A DNA stretch of 64,000 bases from Echinococcus granulosus. Taxonomy: Eukaryota > Platyhelminthes > Cestoda > Cyclophyllidea > Taeniidae. Positions 35,658-49,534 of the stretch are shown one piece after another. The DNA is taken from the NCBI RefSeq assembly GCF_000524195.1, contig NW_020170431.1, positions 10,738 through 74,737 of the forward strand. Reading direction: 5' to 3'. Position numbers and translations under genes: made by a program. Positions within the stretch are counted from its first letter, which is position 1, and every line of letters begins with the position of its first letter. The notes below the pieces were generated by a model, which saw only the letters and a program-made list of their open reading frames with translations, was not told the DNA's origin and did not search any database.

Positions 35658-36794
35658 TTTAACGCTCTTCAGCCTTGGTGTAAAATTTCATGGGTCATAT
35701 AATCTCCAAGCATTTGTATTTCTGTCATTGTAAATAACATTATCTGGAATGCAATTTTGGGCACAATTCTTCGTACCTTTTTTGCTATATTCTAAACTGA
35801 AAGGGAATTGTTTCCACATGAAAGAAGCACTCATTCAAAAGCGAAGAATGGATGTTAATGCATGAAACGCCGGTTTCAATGGGTGATAGTTGGAGGACAT
35901 TTAACATTAGGTGTATATGACAGGTTGGACCATTTCAATTTACCACGACTAGGTCTGTACCTTGGTGGTATGGAGTGTGTCCCTCAGGCTGGACCAGTAA
36001 GGCTTTGCACGGCTTTGTGGACGACTAAGGTACCACTTACTACTCCGAAACGTCTCCGAGTGAAGCCGTTTACAGTGGATGCCTGTCTTCCAAAACACTT
36101 GGCGAGCTCAAGCCTAGCACCACTGACCGGGAGTTGCGCGATCACTGAATGGAGGGATGGATAGACGAGACGAGCGTTTGAAATAGGACGGTGTCTATGT
36201 GTCAGAATGTTGTCTGTCATGATTTTACAGTCGACTGTATGGGGCTCTTCCCTTCTCCTTAACTCCTGTTTTGCGGAATGACGGCGAATTTCCGCTTACT
36301 TTTCGGTCTAAAACATTGCGATGACCTGCTGGAGCTTATCATTTAGTTTGAATGTTCGTTATTTAATCAGTGAGGCAATCTTCCTCAGGTTTTATCGCGC
36401 TCCGATGTTAGGGAATATCTCAGTGCTTAACTCGACTTCGAGGAAAACGCGGAAGGCAACAGACGAACGCACCATTTGTTGCTGGCGATTAACCACTCCA
36501 AGACAGATGCACATGTCCACAAAGACCCTCGATCAGGAGAAATAACGTGTTAGCATTGCCATGCTAAATTGAGATTGTTGTGAGTGGTAAAACAAAACGT
36601 TTGGATTTGCGTCAACTATGGAGGCAAATGTCGCGGTGGAAGCTACTAACCAAATGACTGGTGACTGAAAATCAGCTTCAAGGGTTGTAATTGTGTTTCG
36701 CACTGCTGCTAGCGGCTCTAGATTTTCTGATAGACTGAGCGGCTTGGGATGGGACGTAACCATTTTGTGGTGTTGTATCGGTAAACCGACAACC

Positions 36795-36960
36795 ACATCT
36801 TTGGTTAGTTGTCGTTCCCATACTATCCATCGCCAAACCATCCAATACACACTTCTAGGCCGCATCTAGGGCGGACATCCCCATTCCTTCGCCCGCTGAG
36901 GACTGGGTCTCCTGCTGGAATCCTGCGACTGGAACTTTTAATATATTGGAGGCTAGACAA
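36795..36960 (+). repeat. Dispersed repeat, copy A
   Basis: It resembles the reverse complement of 51190-51371. Shared blocks in order are TATCCA, CACTTCTAGG or near, CCGCATCTAG, CGGACAT, CGCCCGC and GACTG-G-CTCCT. The conceptual translations also agree (SRPHLGRT here, SRPHLERT there). The family is unknown. Confidence 0.55.
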
Positions 36961-38575
36961 CTATTCCTGCGATCCATCCACCTTGCAAATGAAAGGTTTT
37001 GTAGGAAACTTATTTTGGAGAAACAGCTAAAGTGGTCACTCAGTTGGAAGAAAGTTTAGCTCCTTTTCCATTCGTACGAAAACAAGACCTATGCAAGTTT
37101 TTCCTTGAAACCTACCAAGGGGAGAATCTCATACCTCACTTTAGAAAGAGAAGGAGGAAAGAGACAGTTGGGAAATGCAAGTGCGGTAAGAATGGTGAGC
37201 GTTAGAGGCTAAGGAGGGGCTTTTGCTCCTGGAGACAAGACCTCCTCTAAAAGGTGAGTCCTTGAAGGTAACTAAATTGTATTCCTATTGCAGTTTTTCT
37301 TAAAAAAGTTCCAGGAGAATGATTTCATAGAACCAACACCTGAATAGGCTTTACTTCTTCCAACCGCGCCAATTCCATTTAATTTTTGCCTCCCTGAATT
37401 GCTGTCGGATGCAAAATGATCTCGAAAGCTTTACTTCCTTGACACTGAGTTGCCGAGCTTTACTACTGGGAAATACTGGAGGAGGAAACTCCAAGGCCAA
37501 CACAATGGCCGATCATCTGTCTACAGTAAGACCTTTTAGTGGATGGAATATAAACTACCCAAAGACAGCCCGCAGGAGTCAGGCAGTCCTGTGAACCGGC
37601 AACACCTGCCCTATCCTTGACACTATTAATTTATATCCACCTGTGGGAACGGTGCACGCAAGGCAATCACTCATGCATCATTTCCAAAAACTGGGGCACG
37701 TTGTGGGTCAAAAAGGTGAAAGGTTTCCCATAATACTTCAGCCATATCAACAAATCTTCCGTAGCATGTGAATTTAGCCGCACAGTGTGTTTCTTCTTGG
37801 CCCCATGAGAACTTCACGAATCCCGGTTTGGTTTGGACGTTTTGCTTGGTGCTCAATCATCTCGTATAGTATTGGCTTTCTTATTAATCGTTGCTGTCTG
37901 ACTTCTAGTCAGTCCACTTCAGACTTTAAAATCACCAAGTCTCACCTGCTAATCAGTCCCACTTTGAAGTGAGGCTGGCTAAGGCATTCGCCTCCTCCAA
38001 AGGGGATAAGTGAACGAGGATTTGACACGCAAACCGCCCCTCAATTTTCGTGGAAAGAGGGAGTGAGGGGGGATTGGGGGGCAGTGGAGCTATAAAATAT
38101 GACTTCTACAAGGAGCCTATTCCAGTGAATATTTGCTACATCCTTCTACACAAGGCTTTGTACAATAGTGGTGACTGAGGCAAATGTTGGGCGGTGCTAG
38201 TAATAGACTCTGACTAATAATTATTAAAAAGCGCATTTATATTTTAGCAATGAACGATCCGCTACAGTATCACACACACTTTCAAAACATCCTCTTGGAT
38301 ACATTTTTAAAGAGAATAACAGAAAAAGATTAAGTGGTGAATACTTTTAAAACTTTGACCTTCCAAAGGGCCAACTCGACTAACGCGTGATGTGGGTGGA
38401 GGGCTTGGTCTGTTCGTGGATCGTGAAGGCAAGTCAATCAGCTCCTGGCCAACTGGCATGAAATTTTGCCGGATCTTCATGTTTACAAACGATTTGATGT
38501 AACGGGTTAGCAGAAAAAAATCTAGGAACACGTGTCACATATGCGTGACATTGATCTCAGGTACCAATATTGAAA

Positions 38576-38600
38576 GTGGGGGGTGGGTGGGGGATGGGGA
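38576..38600 (+). repeat. G-rich tract with G-quadruplex potential
   Basis: A run of GGGG, GGG, GGG, GGGGG, GGGG blocks separated by one or two bases in non-coding DNA. Confidence 0.6.
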
Positions 38601-39418
38601 TCGGAGACGGGAAATAGCACAAACAAGCCATTGGCTATGAGTGTCAGAAAATGCCTAATTTTATACATATTTAAGAAGTATCTAACTCTCTTGTTCAAAA
38701 TTCGTCAATTTTTTTTGAGGAGTCGGTGCACGTTTACCATTTACTCACGTGGTTAGCACGCCTACTTTTTTATCAGCATGACAAGATCATTTAGAACTTG
38801 AAATAGTCGTCCTTATACCTAGCAAGTCACATTGTAATGCAAGTTCTGACATGGGATGGAAATAAATATACACCGCCTTGTCGAGGGGTTAATACTAACC
38901 CGCTTTGTAAGTCGGATGTCAAAGTAGAAGGTGCGTTCGCAGGACTGATGATAAATGGTGTCATTTGGCAGCTAAGGGGGGGAAGAGGAGGCATGAATGC
39001 GAAGTTGCTGAAGATTGAAGAAATAAAATTCACAGAGTGGCTCACTGATTGCCTTCTCACTGTCGTCACAGTGTCGCCAATTCGCATTCACCGAGTAAGT
39101 GAACCGTCCAACCTCTTAACCTTTCGTCATACAGGGTAAGTAAAAGGTATAGTGAATGACTAAAACCCCTTCATTCCATTAAAGAAGTAAAAATAAGCTG
39201 TATTTGGCTCGATGGTTCTCCCTTCCACCTCAGCCTTCACACCCTTGCAACGAGAAGACGGGTTAGACGCGGACCGCCTCTATGGGGTAGTGATGATAAA
39301 AGCGTCGCAAGGCACTTTCCTCCTTCTCCTCCTCCTCCTCCTCTTCTTTTGGTTACTTGCTTAACTCGCTGTTTCGGTAACGGGACACGATGGGCTCTGT
39401 CGCTGTGACATCCCTGGA

Positions 39419-40330
39419 TGGCCTGGTCCACGGACTATGACGGTAGCCCTTCAGTTCTTCTCTGCATCAGCAATACGTTTTCCATCATTTTGTCTTCAAG
39501 AATGTCTCGGGGGGCTACATTTATGGCAGCGGGAAGCGAGTCCGAGCCTAAAGGTCAACCACCCTGTTTTTTGCTGCTTGGTGATAAACTTTAGCAGGGA
39601 TGCTTGTGCTTTGGATGAAAAACTCGAGAAAGACCCCCAATAGAAGGAAAGTTACTAACATCAAAGGGGCCACTACCCCTGAACTATTTGAAAAAGTTGT
39701 TTATGAGGAACTCTACCGCTTCTGTATGGCGATATTAATTACGTGGACTTGCAATACCTACTTCACTTCTCTGCTCTGGGGAGAAAACACAGATAGGTGT
39801 GGCTAGGAAACACCGAAGTGGGAAAAAGTGACAAGAAGGAACAGATACAAAGCCTTATCCCCAAGCGATTTCTTTAAATCCCAACCTTTACCAATGCCTT
39901 TGCTTTTGGGTTAGTATTCTTTCGACTAACAACAAACATTCAAAACGGCCAGCACATTGCGCCTTTAACCAATGCCGTCTTTACACGGGATGTGGATCTA
40001 GCAGAATTGTCAAGAGGGATCGTTGACGTCGGGATGAAAGGTCTTTTCAGTTGCAAGCAATTGGGACATGGGTGCATTTTTTACAGCATCTACTACTTTG
40101 TGATGGTCGATGCAGAGGGGTAAACACGGAGAGTACCGAAGACGGTGGTTGGTTGCTTAACTCTCGTTTTTCATGGAGGACCACTTAGGTCTCCGCCGTT
40201 GTACCTTCGATGGGCGGCCAGGCCTCCCGTCCATGTCAGTAACCCCCCAGCTCCTCTGTATGTCGCTAGTACATATCCCGTCATAGTATTGTGTTTTCCT
40301 TCGTCTTCAGGAAAATCTCGGGACGCTACT
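39419..40330 (+). mobile_element. Degenerate TRIM
   Basis: An LTR 3' end with a TCTTCAAG then TCTCGG and GGCTACA match stops at 39519. It is followed by TTATGGCAGCGGGAAGCGAG, closely matching the primer-binding-site region of the intact TRIM. A short internal match (TGCTTGGTGATAA versus TGCGTGATAA) and GTCAAGAGGGATCGTTGACG further on also correspond. The second LTR-like copy (about 40145-40330) contains GGTGGTT, GGCGGCCAGGCCT, GTCTTCAGGAAAATCTCGG and ends GGACGCTAC. The left end of the first LTR is blurred and may have been interrupted, so the start is approximate. Confidence 0.6.
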
Positions 40331-43300
40331 GTAAGTTCTTGTTTAATAAGGACCTTAAAAACACACTCGTCCTTTAAAAGAGAGGACAAATAATAGGCAA
40401 CCTATTATTTAATCAAAAAATCTTTTAATGGTCAGGACTTGACTCCACACAATCGGGATTGTCACAGTTCCTCCTGCAGGATGCAAGAGAACGTGGCATG
40501 TTCATTACTTTCTCTTTTCAACCGCTAGATTCCGTGCTATTTTGCATAAGCTGGATTTATTTTTGTTACTCAAGGCTTTTGAGTACTCCTCCACTAGAAT
40601 GCATGCATTAAAACAAACTTCTTTGAAGAATTGATTACATTAATGATAATTTACCGAGAGCGTCTGACATTGTGTGGCGCCTAGAGGCATAACAAGAAAA
40701 TCTCACTGTGTGCTCCACTTTATCATCCATGGGAATCCTACAATCTCCGCAGATGTAAAATATTTCAACAGAAAATATTTTTCATACTAAGCTGGGAAAA
40801 GAAAAGGAGCAATTTTTTTCGTTTTTGAATAAAAAGGTGGACTTTTAACCATATTGCCTCTTTATTCATTACGGTCAAAAACTCCGGAGCCCCTCAGCCC
40901 TTCTACGTGTGAATAAAAAATCTTCTCTCCTTGCGACATAACCTATTACAACAAAATTAGAAAGCCAGATAAGCATATTTTACTGAACTAAATTAGGAAG
41001 ATTAAAAGTCTGTCCCCTAGCCTTTAGGCACCCCTTTGTTTGGCGGATGAACCAAGGAATGGCATAATGGCATCTTCACGCCTTATCACTTCACAGTAGG
41101 CGAGGTTACTACCCGACCAAAAGCTGATCAACCAAGGCTGGAGCAATTATTGCCGACACCGTAAAATGCCAAGGCGATACCCTCATTGTGCGTAGTAAAT
41201 TGACATTTTATGATTCGAGCCGCGAACTCATTTATCAAGGAAAAATACAAATAGGCGTTATTGCTGGTAGTAAATTACACAGATAAATATTCTGCTATAC
41301 CGGAAGGTAACTTCGGAGGGACTGCCACTAGGCGGGCAACTACTTCAGTGAATGAGGTGAGGGCAAATGAAAACTGATTCTGGATTTTTCCGACGCAGAA
41401 TACACAGACACTGCTTTTAATTGATAACTTTTTTCTTTTTGGGTTGGTTAACAATGTGGTTTAGCGCGATACTTTAATTATTTGTTTAAAATCGACGTTT
41501 CGGTTAAGTGGGCACTTGTTACCTCCGCTGGGCGGCAATAGTCCCTCTCCCAAGCCTTCTGAGCTTCGGCAAACACTTTTTGTCTTCCACTGTGACTAGC
41601 TACGACTTCGGGAAAGACTTTCAGCGCTTCCATCACTTTCCTCTCAAATATCCATAAAGAGGTAAAATCAGTTCCAAAACCTTGTGGTTTTTATAATGCT
41701 CTTTAACAAACAAAAATTCGTTTTTGCCTTTTCTAAACCAGAAAAGTTGGGTAAATTTAATTATAAATTTATTTTACTGCTTTGTTGTGGCCTTCTTAGT
41801 TATTGAGCGCTACTAAGATGTTCCTATTCAGTCGGTGATGCAGGTGCCTGGTCCATTAGGCCTTCTGAGAGAGCTGTAGCACATCTGCGACCTATGCATG
41901 TTCAGAATGGGGACTTATCCATTCTTCTATTGTCTAATTTATTAAAGCATAATGCACAAATATTTTTGAATAAACCATTTACACTATCTACTTCTATTAA
42001 TGGCTGTTAGCACCTTCTGAGAGGCAATTGGGCAGATTGAGCCGACCTCGTGACCGTGCAGGCGCCACCGATACTCGATCTCTATAACGCCCCAATCGTT
42101 TGCAAAATCTCAAATTACCACAACACTTGATGTCTCTTCTGCGGAATCGGAGATGAAAGGGAAAAACAGTAAAAATATTGCAGATAACACCTGGGTCTAT
42201 GATGATGGATCGGAATTATCTGCACTTGACGGGTGAATGATCCTAAATAAGTATGCTAGCATTTGTATTCTTTTATCTTTATGGGCTGAGAAGAAAGACG
42301 ACGTAATGGAAACAAAAGGGAATGAGACTACGCACGGATTATTATTTCCATTCAGCAGAAAATTTTGCCCGTATTTGTATGATTTCTAGCATTTGCCCAT
42401 TAAGGCAAGTGGGTTATCCAGACGTTTTACAACTCTTACGGCAATTCTTTGAATAAGCCATTAAAGTTTGGCCGATTAGGCTATTTAATCGCGAGCCGCA
42501 CAAATTACATTAACCTAACTGCCTTCCAGACAAGGCTAGAGACTTGACTTCAGACCGTTTGTCTCTCAGAGAACACAAAATCCACGTCGCCACAACGCGA
42601 AAGTTCAAATTTATTCATTTGAGAGGCAAGAAAGGCACCAGTTTAGCTATTCGAGGGCAACAGAGAAGGCAGATAAGCTGCCCATCCTTCGCTCTTCACT
42701 TGAATAAATCAGTGTTACTAATAAGGATGATGAAGAATTTGCAAGGACTAGAACGAAAAAGACTGATTAAGGTAGATTAGGCAGTATTTGTTTACCTGCA
42801 CTAATCCTTCAGCCTCCCAGCTCCGGTTGCCATCTTGGATGCAATGCATTCCATTTGTGCCATTTCTGCAAACCATTTCAACCTTTTTTACACTTAAAGC
42901 AAGGGCCTCTTCAGGTCTGACATTCATTTTGTGAGATCAGGTGGGTCCCAGATGGTGCATAAACTTCTAGTCAAATAATGCCATCAAAAAACTAGCTAAA
43001 CCTAAAAAGTCGCCAGACAATTCTACGAACACAAAATCCCATTTATTACTTTTGATAATTTTCCAAACTTCTCGTGAGCTTCTACCCATTTGCATATATA
43101 CTTGGGATTTAATGGAAGACGAAAATCTACAAAAGTGAGCCAAAAACTGCGGTTTCAAATCCCCTGATATTAACTGTTTTTTATTTACTGGTAACTTGAA
43201 TAGATGACTTAAAATCGACCCCAATAACTAGTCCTCAAGGTTTTGTGCAGAAAATTAACTTTGAGGAAAATTCTCGGCCCTTAAAACCCTATAATATTCT

Positions 43301-46300
43301 TAGTAATAATGTAATAAAACTTTAAAGAGTGAAATGAAAATTTTGTCTACTACTAAGAGAGGTAATGTACCACTGAAAACTCATTGTCACATCCAATTCC
43401 CCTTTTTTAAAATAAACTTCGACACATTAGAAGGCAAGACAAGACATAGTAGCGCAGCAGCGGTGACCAATGGTAGGCACATTGAGGGAAGGGTGGATGA
43501 TAAACCGCCCCTCCCCAGTCTACCAGTCCACAACAGCACCTGGGCAAAACTGTATGAAGTTAATTGTGATATTTTTTACCTCAGCTCCAGTAATACAAGA
43601 TGCCGTGTAGGAAAAGGTCGTACATCTGGAAAATATTCTAGATGCAATAAAAAAGGGTAAAAATGCCAAATGCCTGAATGCACCCAAAGGGAAGGTGGTA
43701 GGGTTGTTGGCGGTGGCGGTGGTATGTAGACAGGAAACTTGTGAAGAAAAGATTGCCTTACTTTCCTTAGCAAAAAAAATGTGTAAATACACATGAGTTT
43801 TTTCCATCCTGAAGTGACGGACTCCAAGCTGTCATTTCTGATAGATCATTCTTTAATATATTCAATTTTGATTAATCTAATCGTTTAATAAAGAATGTTA
43901 TTGCAAGTAGGAGTGAGGAAGCTTAACAGTTCACTTTTAAACAAACTTTGATCACGATCACCCAAAAAATTCACTTATCTATTCAGAGTATCTCTCTGAT
44001 GTAAATAAGCTCTCTTCCTAGGACCCCTTAAAATGAAGGGGCCTGTCAACACGTTTTGCTTTGGCATTGGAGCTAAAATGTTGGTGAATCCGCTTTATTC
44101 CGCTGCAATGCTACAAGTTTTCCATCAGAAATGAAACTGTGCAACCGCATTTCAACACAGGTAAGAGTGCAAAACGATCCCTCAATTCATTGGGTCATTC
44201 AAATCTTCTATGCTGGAAAAAAGGTGGAGGTATTCGTGAAACCCACCGCTTGATGACTTTTCTAGCTTACGAATACTCGTGTGTGTGTGTGTAGATGGTT
44301 GTAGTGCGTTCACAGCAATATTCGTCTCTTATGCAGTTCTCCCATGCACCTGACTACGCACGGCGATAAGGCCTCCACGATGGGTTTGGAAACCCTCGTG
44401 ATTAGGTAAGTGTTCGCGAGACTGACCGATAGCCAAGCTATAAGGCTGAGAGCAGAGTCACCTCAAAGGTCATGGCAGGGTTCACATTCTAACTGCTCGA
44501 ATGTCCAACTGCGGCTGAGTTGCTAGGCCCTCTAATGCCACGCTGTGGCGGGCTTGAAGCTTTCCGCAGATTTTCGGCCTTCATTGCCAAAAAACACTCA
44601 TTATTACTCTTTGCTGAGTGTGTGCATGTACGCATTACGACCGCTGCTTGTCATCTTGATTAGTGGCGTTTGAACTGGGCTGGAGTGGACTGGTCCACGC
44701 ACGACAGGCATGCGGCCAATTGCTTGTAGTGATAGGGTAAATGTGGCATCTAATGATGGGTGAAGTACCACAACGGCAATGTGTCTCATTATAGAGGAGA
44801 GGCGGGGATTGGGAGGGAGCAAACGCTCCGGTTTAGCCCGAGTGCCCCTCAATTACGGTGTTGACAAATCATTTAGATCATTCCAGTTAACTACATTACC
44901 AACAGTGGGAGAATTTCAACAGCTGCAACCAGAGCACAAAATGTACTATTCGATTGTTTTGCTTGTTTCTATATATAACTGTTATAAATGTAGTTTTTTG
45001 GCTGTACCATGCTACTGAATTATTATCAGTAGATTCACAAGTGGTCATTTGAAGTTATGAGGAGAGAAAACCATCACACATTGGTTCGATTAAAAAATAA
45101 GTATTAATAATAATCACCAAATTTTCATACTTGAGATACACAAAATACACTCACTCCCGGATCTGTGTAGTACCTACTTCCTTTGCCAGATTTGTACATA
45201 GCCGCACCAGTTTGTCTTATCAAGAAGTATCGAAATTATTGTTCAAGCCTACTATACCAACTTTGATCTTTTCCTCTACTTCAGTTTTTTCTTCTTTCTA
45301 GCGAACTGACCGATTCTTGGTTTGAATTCGTTTTTTTCCCCTTTTCGTCTCTGAGCCCTTCAAAGGGGAAAGTTATCAAGATTTTTGCCGTTGTCTTTAA
45401 GAGACATGCAACATCCCTCGAAGAAGCCAAAACCACCACAGAAAGCTGGTAGTAAAATCTTTTTTGGTAGAAGTGCAACTAAGAGGCATGAAAGATCCAC
45501 TTTAATGCACCACATGAATAGATGGCGTTGGTAATCTGGTAGCTTCACTATTCTATAGCTTTAGGAGGTGCGAGACGATACAATTTCCATGAAAAGAGGA
45601 TTTGTGGACCAAGACCAGCCTGTAAAGTGAAGTTTTTGCAAGACTTTAGAACTCACAGTATGCAGCGTTTGAATAGTTTAGGTGCTGACAGACTTGACAC
45701 CACTCTAGCCTGTCATATTGGGTTGACTGAAAGAAGCCCTACTGTGACCCTCAGCAATCTTCATTAGCAGAAAAGTTTTCTTTCTTTAAAAAAATGTTTT
45801 TTTATTTATTGGAAAATACATGCGTTTAAATCGAAGTAATTTTGAAATAAACATTTAATCAGTGATGAGAATACTTCTTGTCCTTGCTGCCGTCTCTTCC
45901 CTTCGGTGGAAGAATAAGGCATTGTACCGACAAGCTAATTTGACATTTCTTCAAGGCACAGGTGCTAAAGCGAATTGGTTGAATTTTCTTACTAAAATTA
46001 ACTCGCTTTTTTTTCTTACCTACAGTTCATGTTGAGGTTAACTCGGATAAACTTGTCAAACCGGGTCACAGGGAGTTGGCAATAAAAGCATCGCGGCGGA
46101 TCTTAATTACACCACTGATATTCTTCCACTTCACCGGAAGAAAATTGTCTATTTATTTGGGCTTTTCACGAAGCAAGCAATTCGTGCAATCGCCTCCACG
46201 ACCTGGCAAATCACAACGACTCATACACATCAATGCATAGATGGTACACTGAATTCCCGACTTTGGCATTTGTCTTGACTAATCTCAGCAAAAGTAAGAA

Positions 46301-47460
46301 GCTTCAACTGTGAAACTTGAAGAGGCTAGTTGTTGGTGTAAGTGGACCTTTTGGCTGGCAAGCGCGAAGATTGAATCAACAGCGTGAATGGGGAGGATCT
46401 GGATCCATTTTCAGCGGTCCAACTGAACGAAACCTCGGCTATCCATGGAAATTTTGCCCATTTGAGATCTCTGACTAGGTGGAGGAATAAGACATGCGAC
46501 ACATGTTTGTGGTGACAAAGTAAGATACGTTTGTTTAAGTGCACCGCATAGGTGGCAGGCGGGTAGATGGGATCAACCACTTGACTGAGACGGCGTCATC
46601 CATGCCCTCCGAGGGGGTGGCAGTGGGGTGGGGATGGGGACAAACTCCAATCCCCTCCTTTCCATAAAGATTTAATCGCTTCTAAACTGCCACCTTAACA
46701 TAGTACGTGATGTCTTTCTCTAACCCATCTCCCCAATCCATGGGTCTGAACTCGGTGATGGAAGGAATCAATGATGGTTACTAGAACCAGAAGAAAATTA
46801 TTAAAAGGACGAAAGTGTAAGTTCTTAAATTATTTTATCATATTACCTCTTCAACCGAAAGTATTATTATGCATCCTTCAAAATTCTCATGAATAAAGTA
46901 TATTTGGGTCCTCTTTTTCTTCCCCCTTTTTTCCAATTTTCGCTCGGAATATGGAAGAAGGAATTTAAATTCTCTCGAGATACTTCTATAAAAATATGAC
47001 ATTTCCTTAATGTCACGCTCTGATGGGATTTTCCCAAAGTTTTGTTGATTAATTACGACATGCTAAAACATTCCTTTAACCTAAAATATCCTCATTAAAA
47101 ATGCAAGTGTTGATAATCAGGGAAGGATTAAAAGTCATCATCACTGATTGACACCTTCCCCTCGCCACTCCTTGGGGTTCTCCCATCAAATGCACCCATA
47201 GCCAAATCTTAATGGGTAAAAGACTTTTCCCCCAAAAATTAGCTTTAAAAGAGTACAAAAAGTTTAAGAGAAGTTAATGCTCACCCCGAGGCACAAATGG
47301 AAGAGAGGTAAAGGATTTCCCTTCCTTCTGCACAACTAAAATGGAGCTTTTCCTTGCCGAGGATGTAGTAGTCGCACAACTAATCCCAAAACTGGATTGC
47401 ATGTTCAAGCAACTCCAAAAAAATAATAATTTAGATATTAGATTTGAGACCTGTTATTTG
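40331..47460. other. Gene-poor region, nothing recognised
   Basis: About 7 kb without a supportable exon. Scattered short open frames lack splice signals or family resemblance. A (TG)7-type microsatellite lies at about 44279-44292 and a G-rich tract at 46612-46640. Stretches around 41.8-42.1 and 44.3-44.8 kb are GC-richer and may be old repeats. Confidence 0.4.
46612..46640 (+). repeat. G-rich tract with G-quadruplex potential
   Basis: Five G runs of three to five bases within 29 bases on the plus strand. Confidence 0.6.
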
Positions 47461-47479
47461 GATAAAAGCATAGAAGTTT

Positions 47480-47776
47480 GATCATTGGTACATACGAGCC
47501 GTGGGAGCTTACAGTGCGTACCTTTTTGGGGTTAACGCGCTTATCACATCGACAATCACATTCGCCATTTGCGTAGCTGTGGTGGAGTGGTTGAAAAGAC
47601 TTTCACAGTTTCGTCTCCCTCCGCCAAAAGTGAACACAAAATTACTATATAAACGGCGCGATTTTAAACAAAAATTCCCTCCAAAAAAGGCTCCCACATA
47701 CACAAACACACAATCTAACAAAAAGCATCACCATCGTAAGCCCGACATTCCGAAAGTCTTTTCGGCGCCGTATTGA
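47480..47776 (+). CDS. Possible exon encoding one membrane segment and a basic tail
   Basis: The frame is open from about 47480 to TGA at 47776. It reads VGAYSAYLFGVNALI, then a hydrophobic run ITFAICVAVVEWL, then a Lys/Arg/His/Pro-rich tail with KKHHHRKPD. This is what a single-pass membrane protein with a cytoplasmic basic tail looks like. There is no ATG at the front and only a poor acceptor candidate, so an upstream exon would be needed. No family recognised. Confidence 0.25.
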   Translation, partial: DHWYIRAVGAYSAYLFGVNALITSTITFAICVAVVEWLKRLSQFRLPPPKVNTKLLYKRRDFKQKFPPKKAPTYTNTQSNKKHHHRKPDIPKVFSAPY

Positions 47777-49202
47777 CTCAAAACACTTCGCTTATCAAAA
47801 TATGTAATCGTGAGTGAGAATTTCTAAGAATGATGCAACTCGAATGGTGTTGCTTTATAATTTACCATGATTTATTTAATAATCCAAGTAGAAATTGGTG
47901 GTGAGGAAGGTGCCTATTTTAGGTCCGGCTTACAAAAATAGGGATAAAATCTAGTCTCACTGCCACCTGATAATGTAGAATCATACACACTACGCAAAAT
48001 TAATTTGCTGTTTTAAGGGGGTAGGATTTCCTGCATTAATGGTGCATGCATTCAGTCATGTAACGCTACATAACAGTCATAAATAATGCATATATTTTCC
48101 CTACTACACCCTGCTCTTGATAGTTAAAAGTAATCTAAAATAAATTTTAAAGCAGATGAAAAAAAATTGGATTCTTTGATTTGTACACCTTGAAAAAAAG
48201 AAAAGTGGGGCTATTCTGACTCGGGTCGCTTAAATATGGTGAGTAGCACTTTGCTTTTAAAGTTGTTCCGTGGTAGTAATGGGAAAATATTTTCGTACAG
48301 AAACAAATAGGATGAATCAAAGATTACTTTTGCTTATTTAGAGCAGAAAGTGCTGTCATGTCAATTCAAATGTTGCCTCGGTAATTGCATTAAAGCTGTA
48401 CAGTGAAAAAAGTCGATGCGTCCAAACGTGGTAGTAGTGGTAGTAGTTGCAACCTTTTTCCCTTTAATCGAGAAGGTTGATTAGAGGAGGACGTTGCGTA
48501 CTGTGGCAATGTGGCATTTCGCAAACAATCCAAGCTTTATGGAAGGGGACCAGAGTTTGTCTCCCTCCTCATTCCCCTCGGTGTGGATAGATGACGCCTC
48601 CTGGGTTAAAGGGTTGCTCCGCAGAATGTGTGGTGTACTTAAACAAGCAAGTCTTGCTTTATATATCCACCTATATGAGCCCGAGCTCCTATATGCGCCC
48701 ATATCCGGTCCTGGAAGTAAAATGGGTAAAATTAGGCGAGTTTCTTGAGGTTAGTCTTACTCCTCTTACCTCGCTTCTTTATTAAGCCTTTTAGCAGTTG
48801 GGCTGTCATAAATAAGTGTCATTTAGTAAAACTCTAAAAAATCAAATTTAAAGCATCTAATTAGAATTTTTTTGATTAAAAATAGGTTAAAACCGCATTT
48901 TTGACCGTAAATTATAGCCATAAACGAGTAGGCGCCAAGACTGGTGGAACACAATGGTTCCACTACCTTTATTTTTTCTTCCATCCTCTGTAGATCATTG
49001 TCCACCAGTGATAATGCCTGTGCCAACAAATAAAATTTGTAAAAACGGATTTTTGGCTATAGGATATGTAAAAATTCGAGCCAACGAATGCTAGTTGTTC
49101 TTTGACAGGTGTTTTCTTTGAAGTTACATTTAATCTTTAAATTTAAAGTCTACCAAAATTTGTACTTTATCTTTTCTTTTGGTACCCTGGATACGATTGC
49201 AG

Positions 49203-49354
49203 CCTCTCCTAGTAGTGATTTGAGGAAGCTGAGCAATGATGCATCTCGAATTTCGACAAAAAGGCAAAGAGAGGAAAAAAGCGGACACATTTCACTGATT
49301 GAAATTGAGGCGCTAGCAGAACTGCTTCGCAGCCGTAGAGAGAGGATGAAGTAA
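49203..49354 (+). CDS. Isolated terminal exon of an unknown plus-strand gene
   Basis: A good acceptor (pyrimidine-rich lead, then GATTGCAG) at 49202 opens a phase-1 frame coding for SPSSDLRKLSND, STKRQREEKSGH and IEIEALAELLRSRRERMK, then TAA at 49354. AATAAA follows at 49407-49412. The C-terminus is strongly charged and helical in character. I do not recognise the protein and could not find the preceding exon; the membrane exon near 47.5 kb is not clearly connected because it ends in its own stop. Confidence 0.4.
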
Positions 49355-49406
49355 ATTTTCAACTTGTAGATGGTGCTAGCCCCAGCCCAAGAAAGCAGTA
49401 AACCAA

Positions 49407-49412
49407 AATAAA
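49407..49412 (+). terminator. AATAAA poly(A) signal
   Basis: It lies 53 nt after the TAA of the terminal exon at 49203-49354. Confidence 0.5.
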
Positions 49413-49534
49413 GCGGATTTTATTTACAAAATTATTTCTATGCACTCTGAATTGGACCAGTTGGGTGTGAGGTTATTTTTTTGTGACGAGAAAAAAGCGA
49501 GCAAATTGTGTGCCTGGAGCAGTTTATCCCAAAG

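Larger units (their letters stand above)
35658..39418. other. Gene-poor region downstream of the AAA gene
   Basis: No coding exon is supported. It includes one copy of a dispersed repeat (36795-36960) and two G-rich tracts (about 38060-38090 and 38576-38600). No canonical AATAAA follows the AAA stop closely. Confidence 0.4.

Noticed and set aside
44279..44852. Possible tRNA or SINE around 44.3-44.8 kb
   Set aside because: No convincing A-box/B-box pair or foldable cloverleaf was found, only a GC-richer stretch next to a TG microsatellite.
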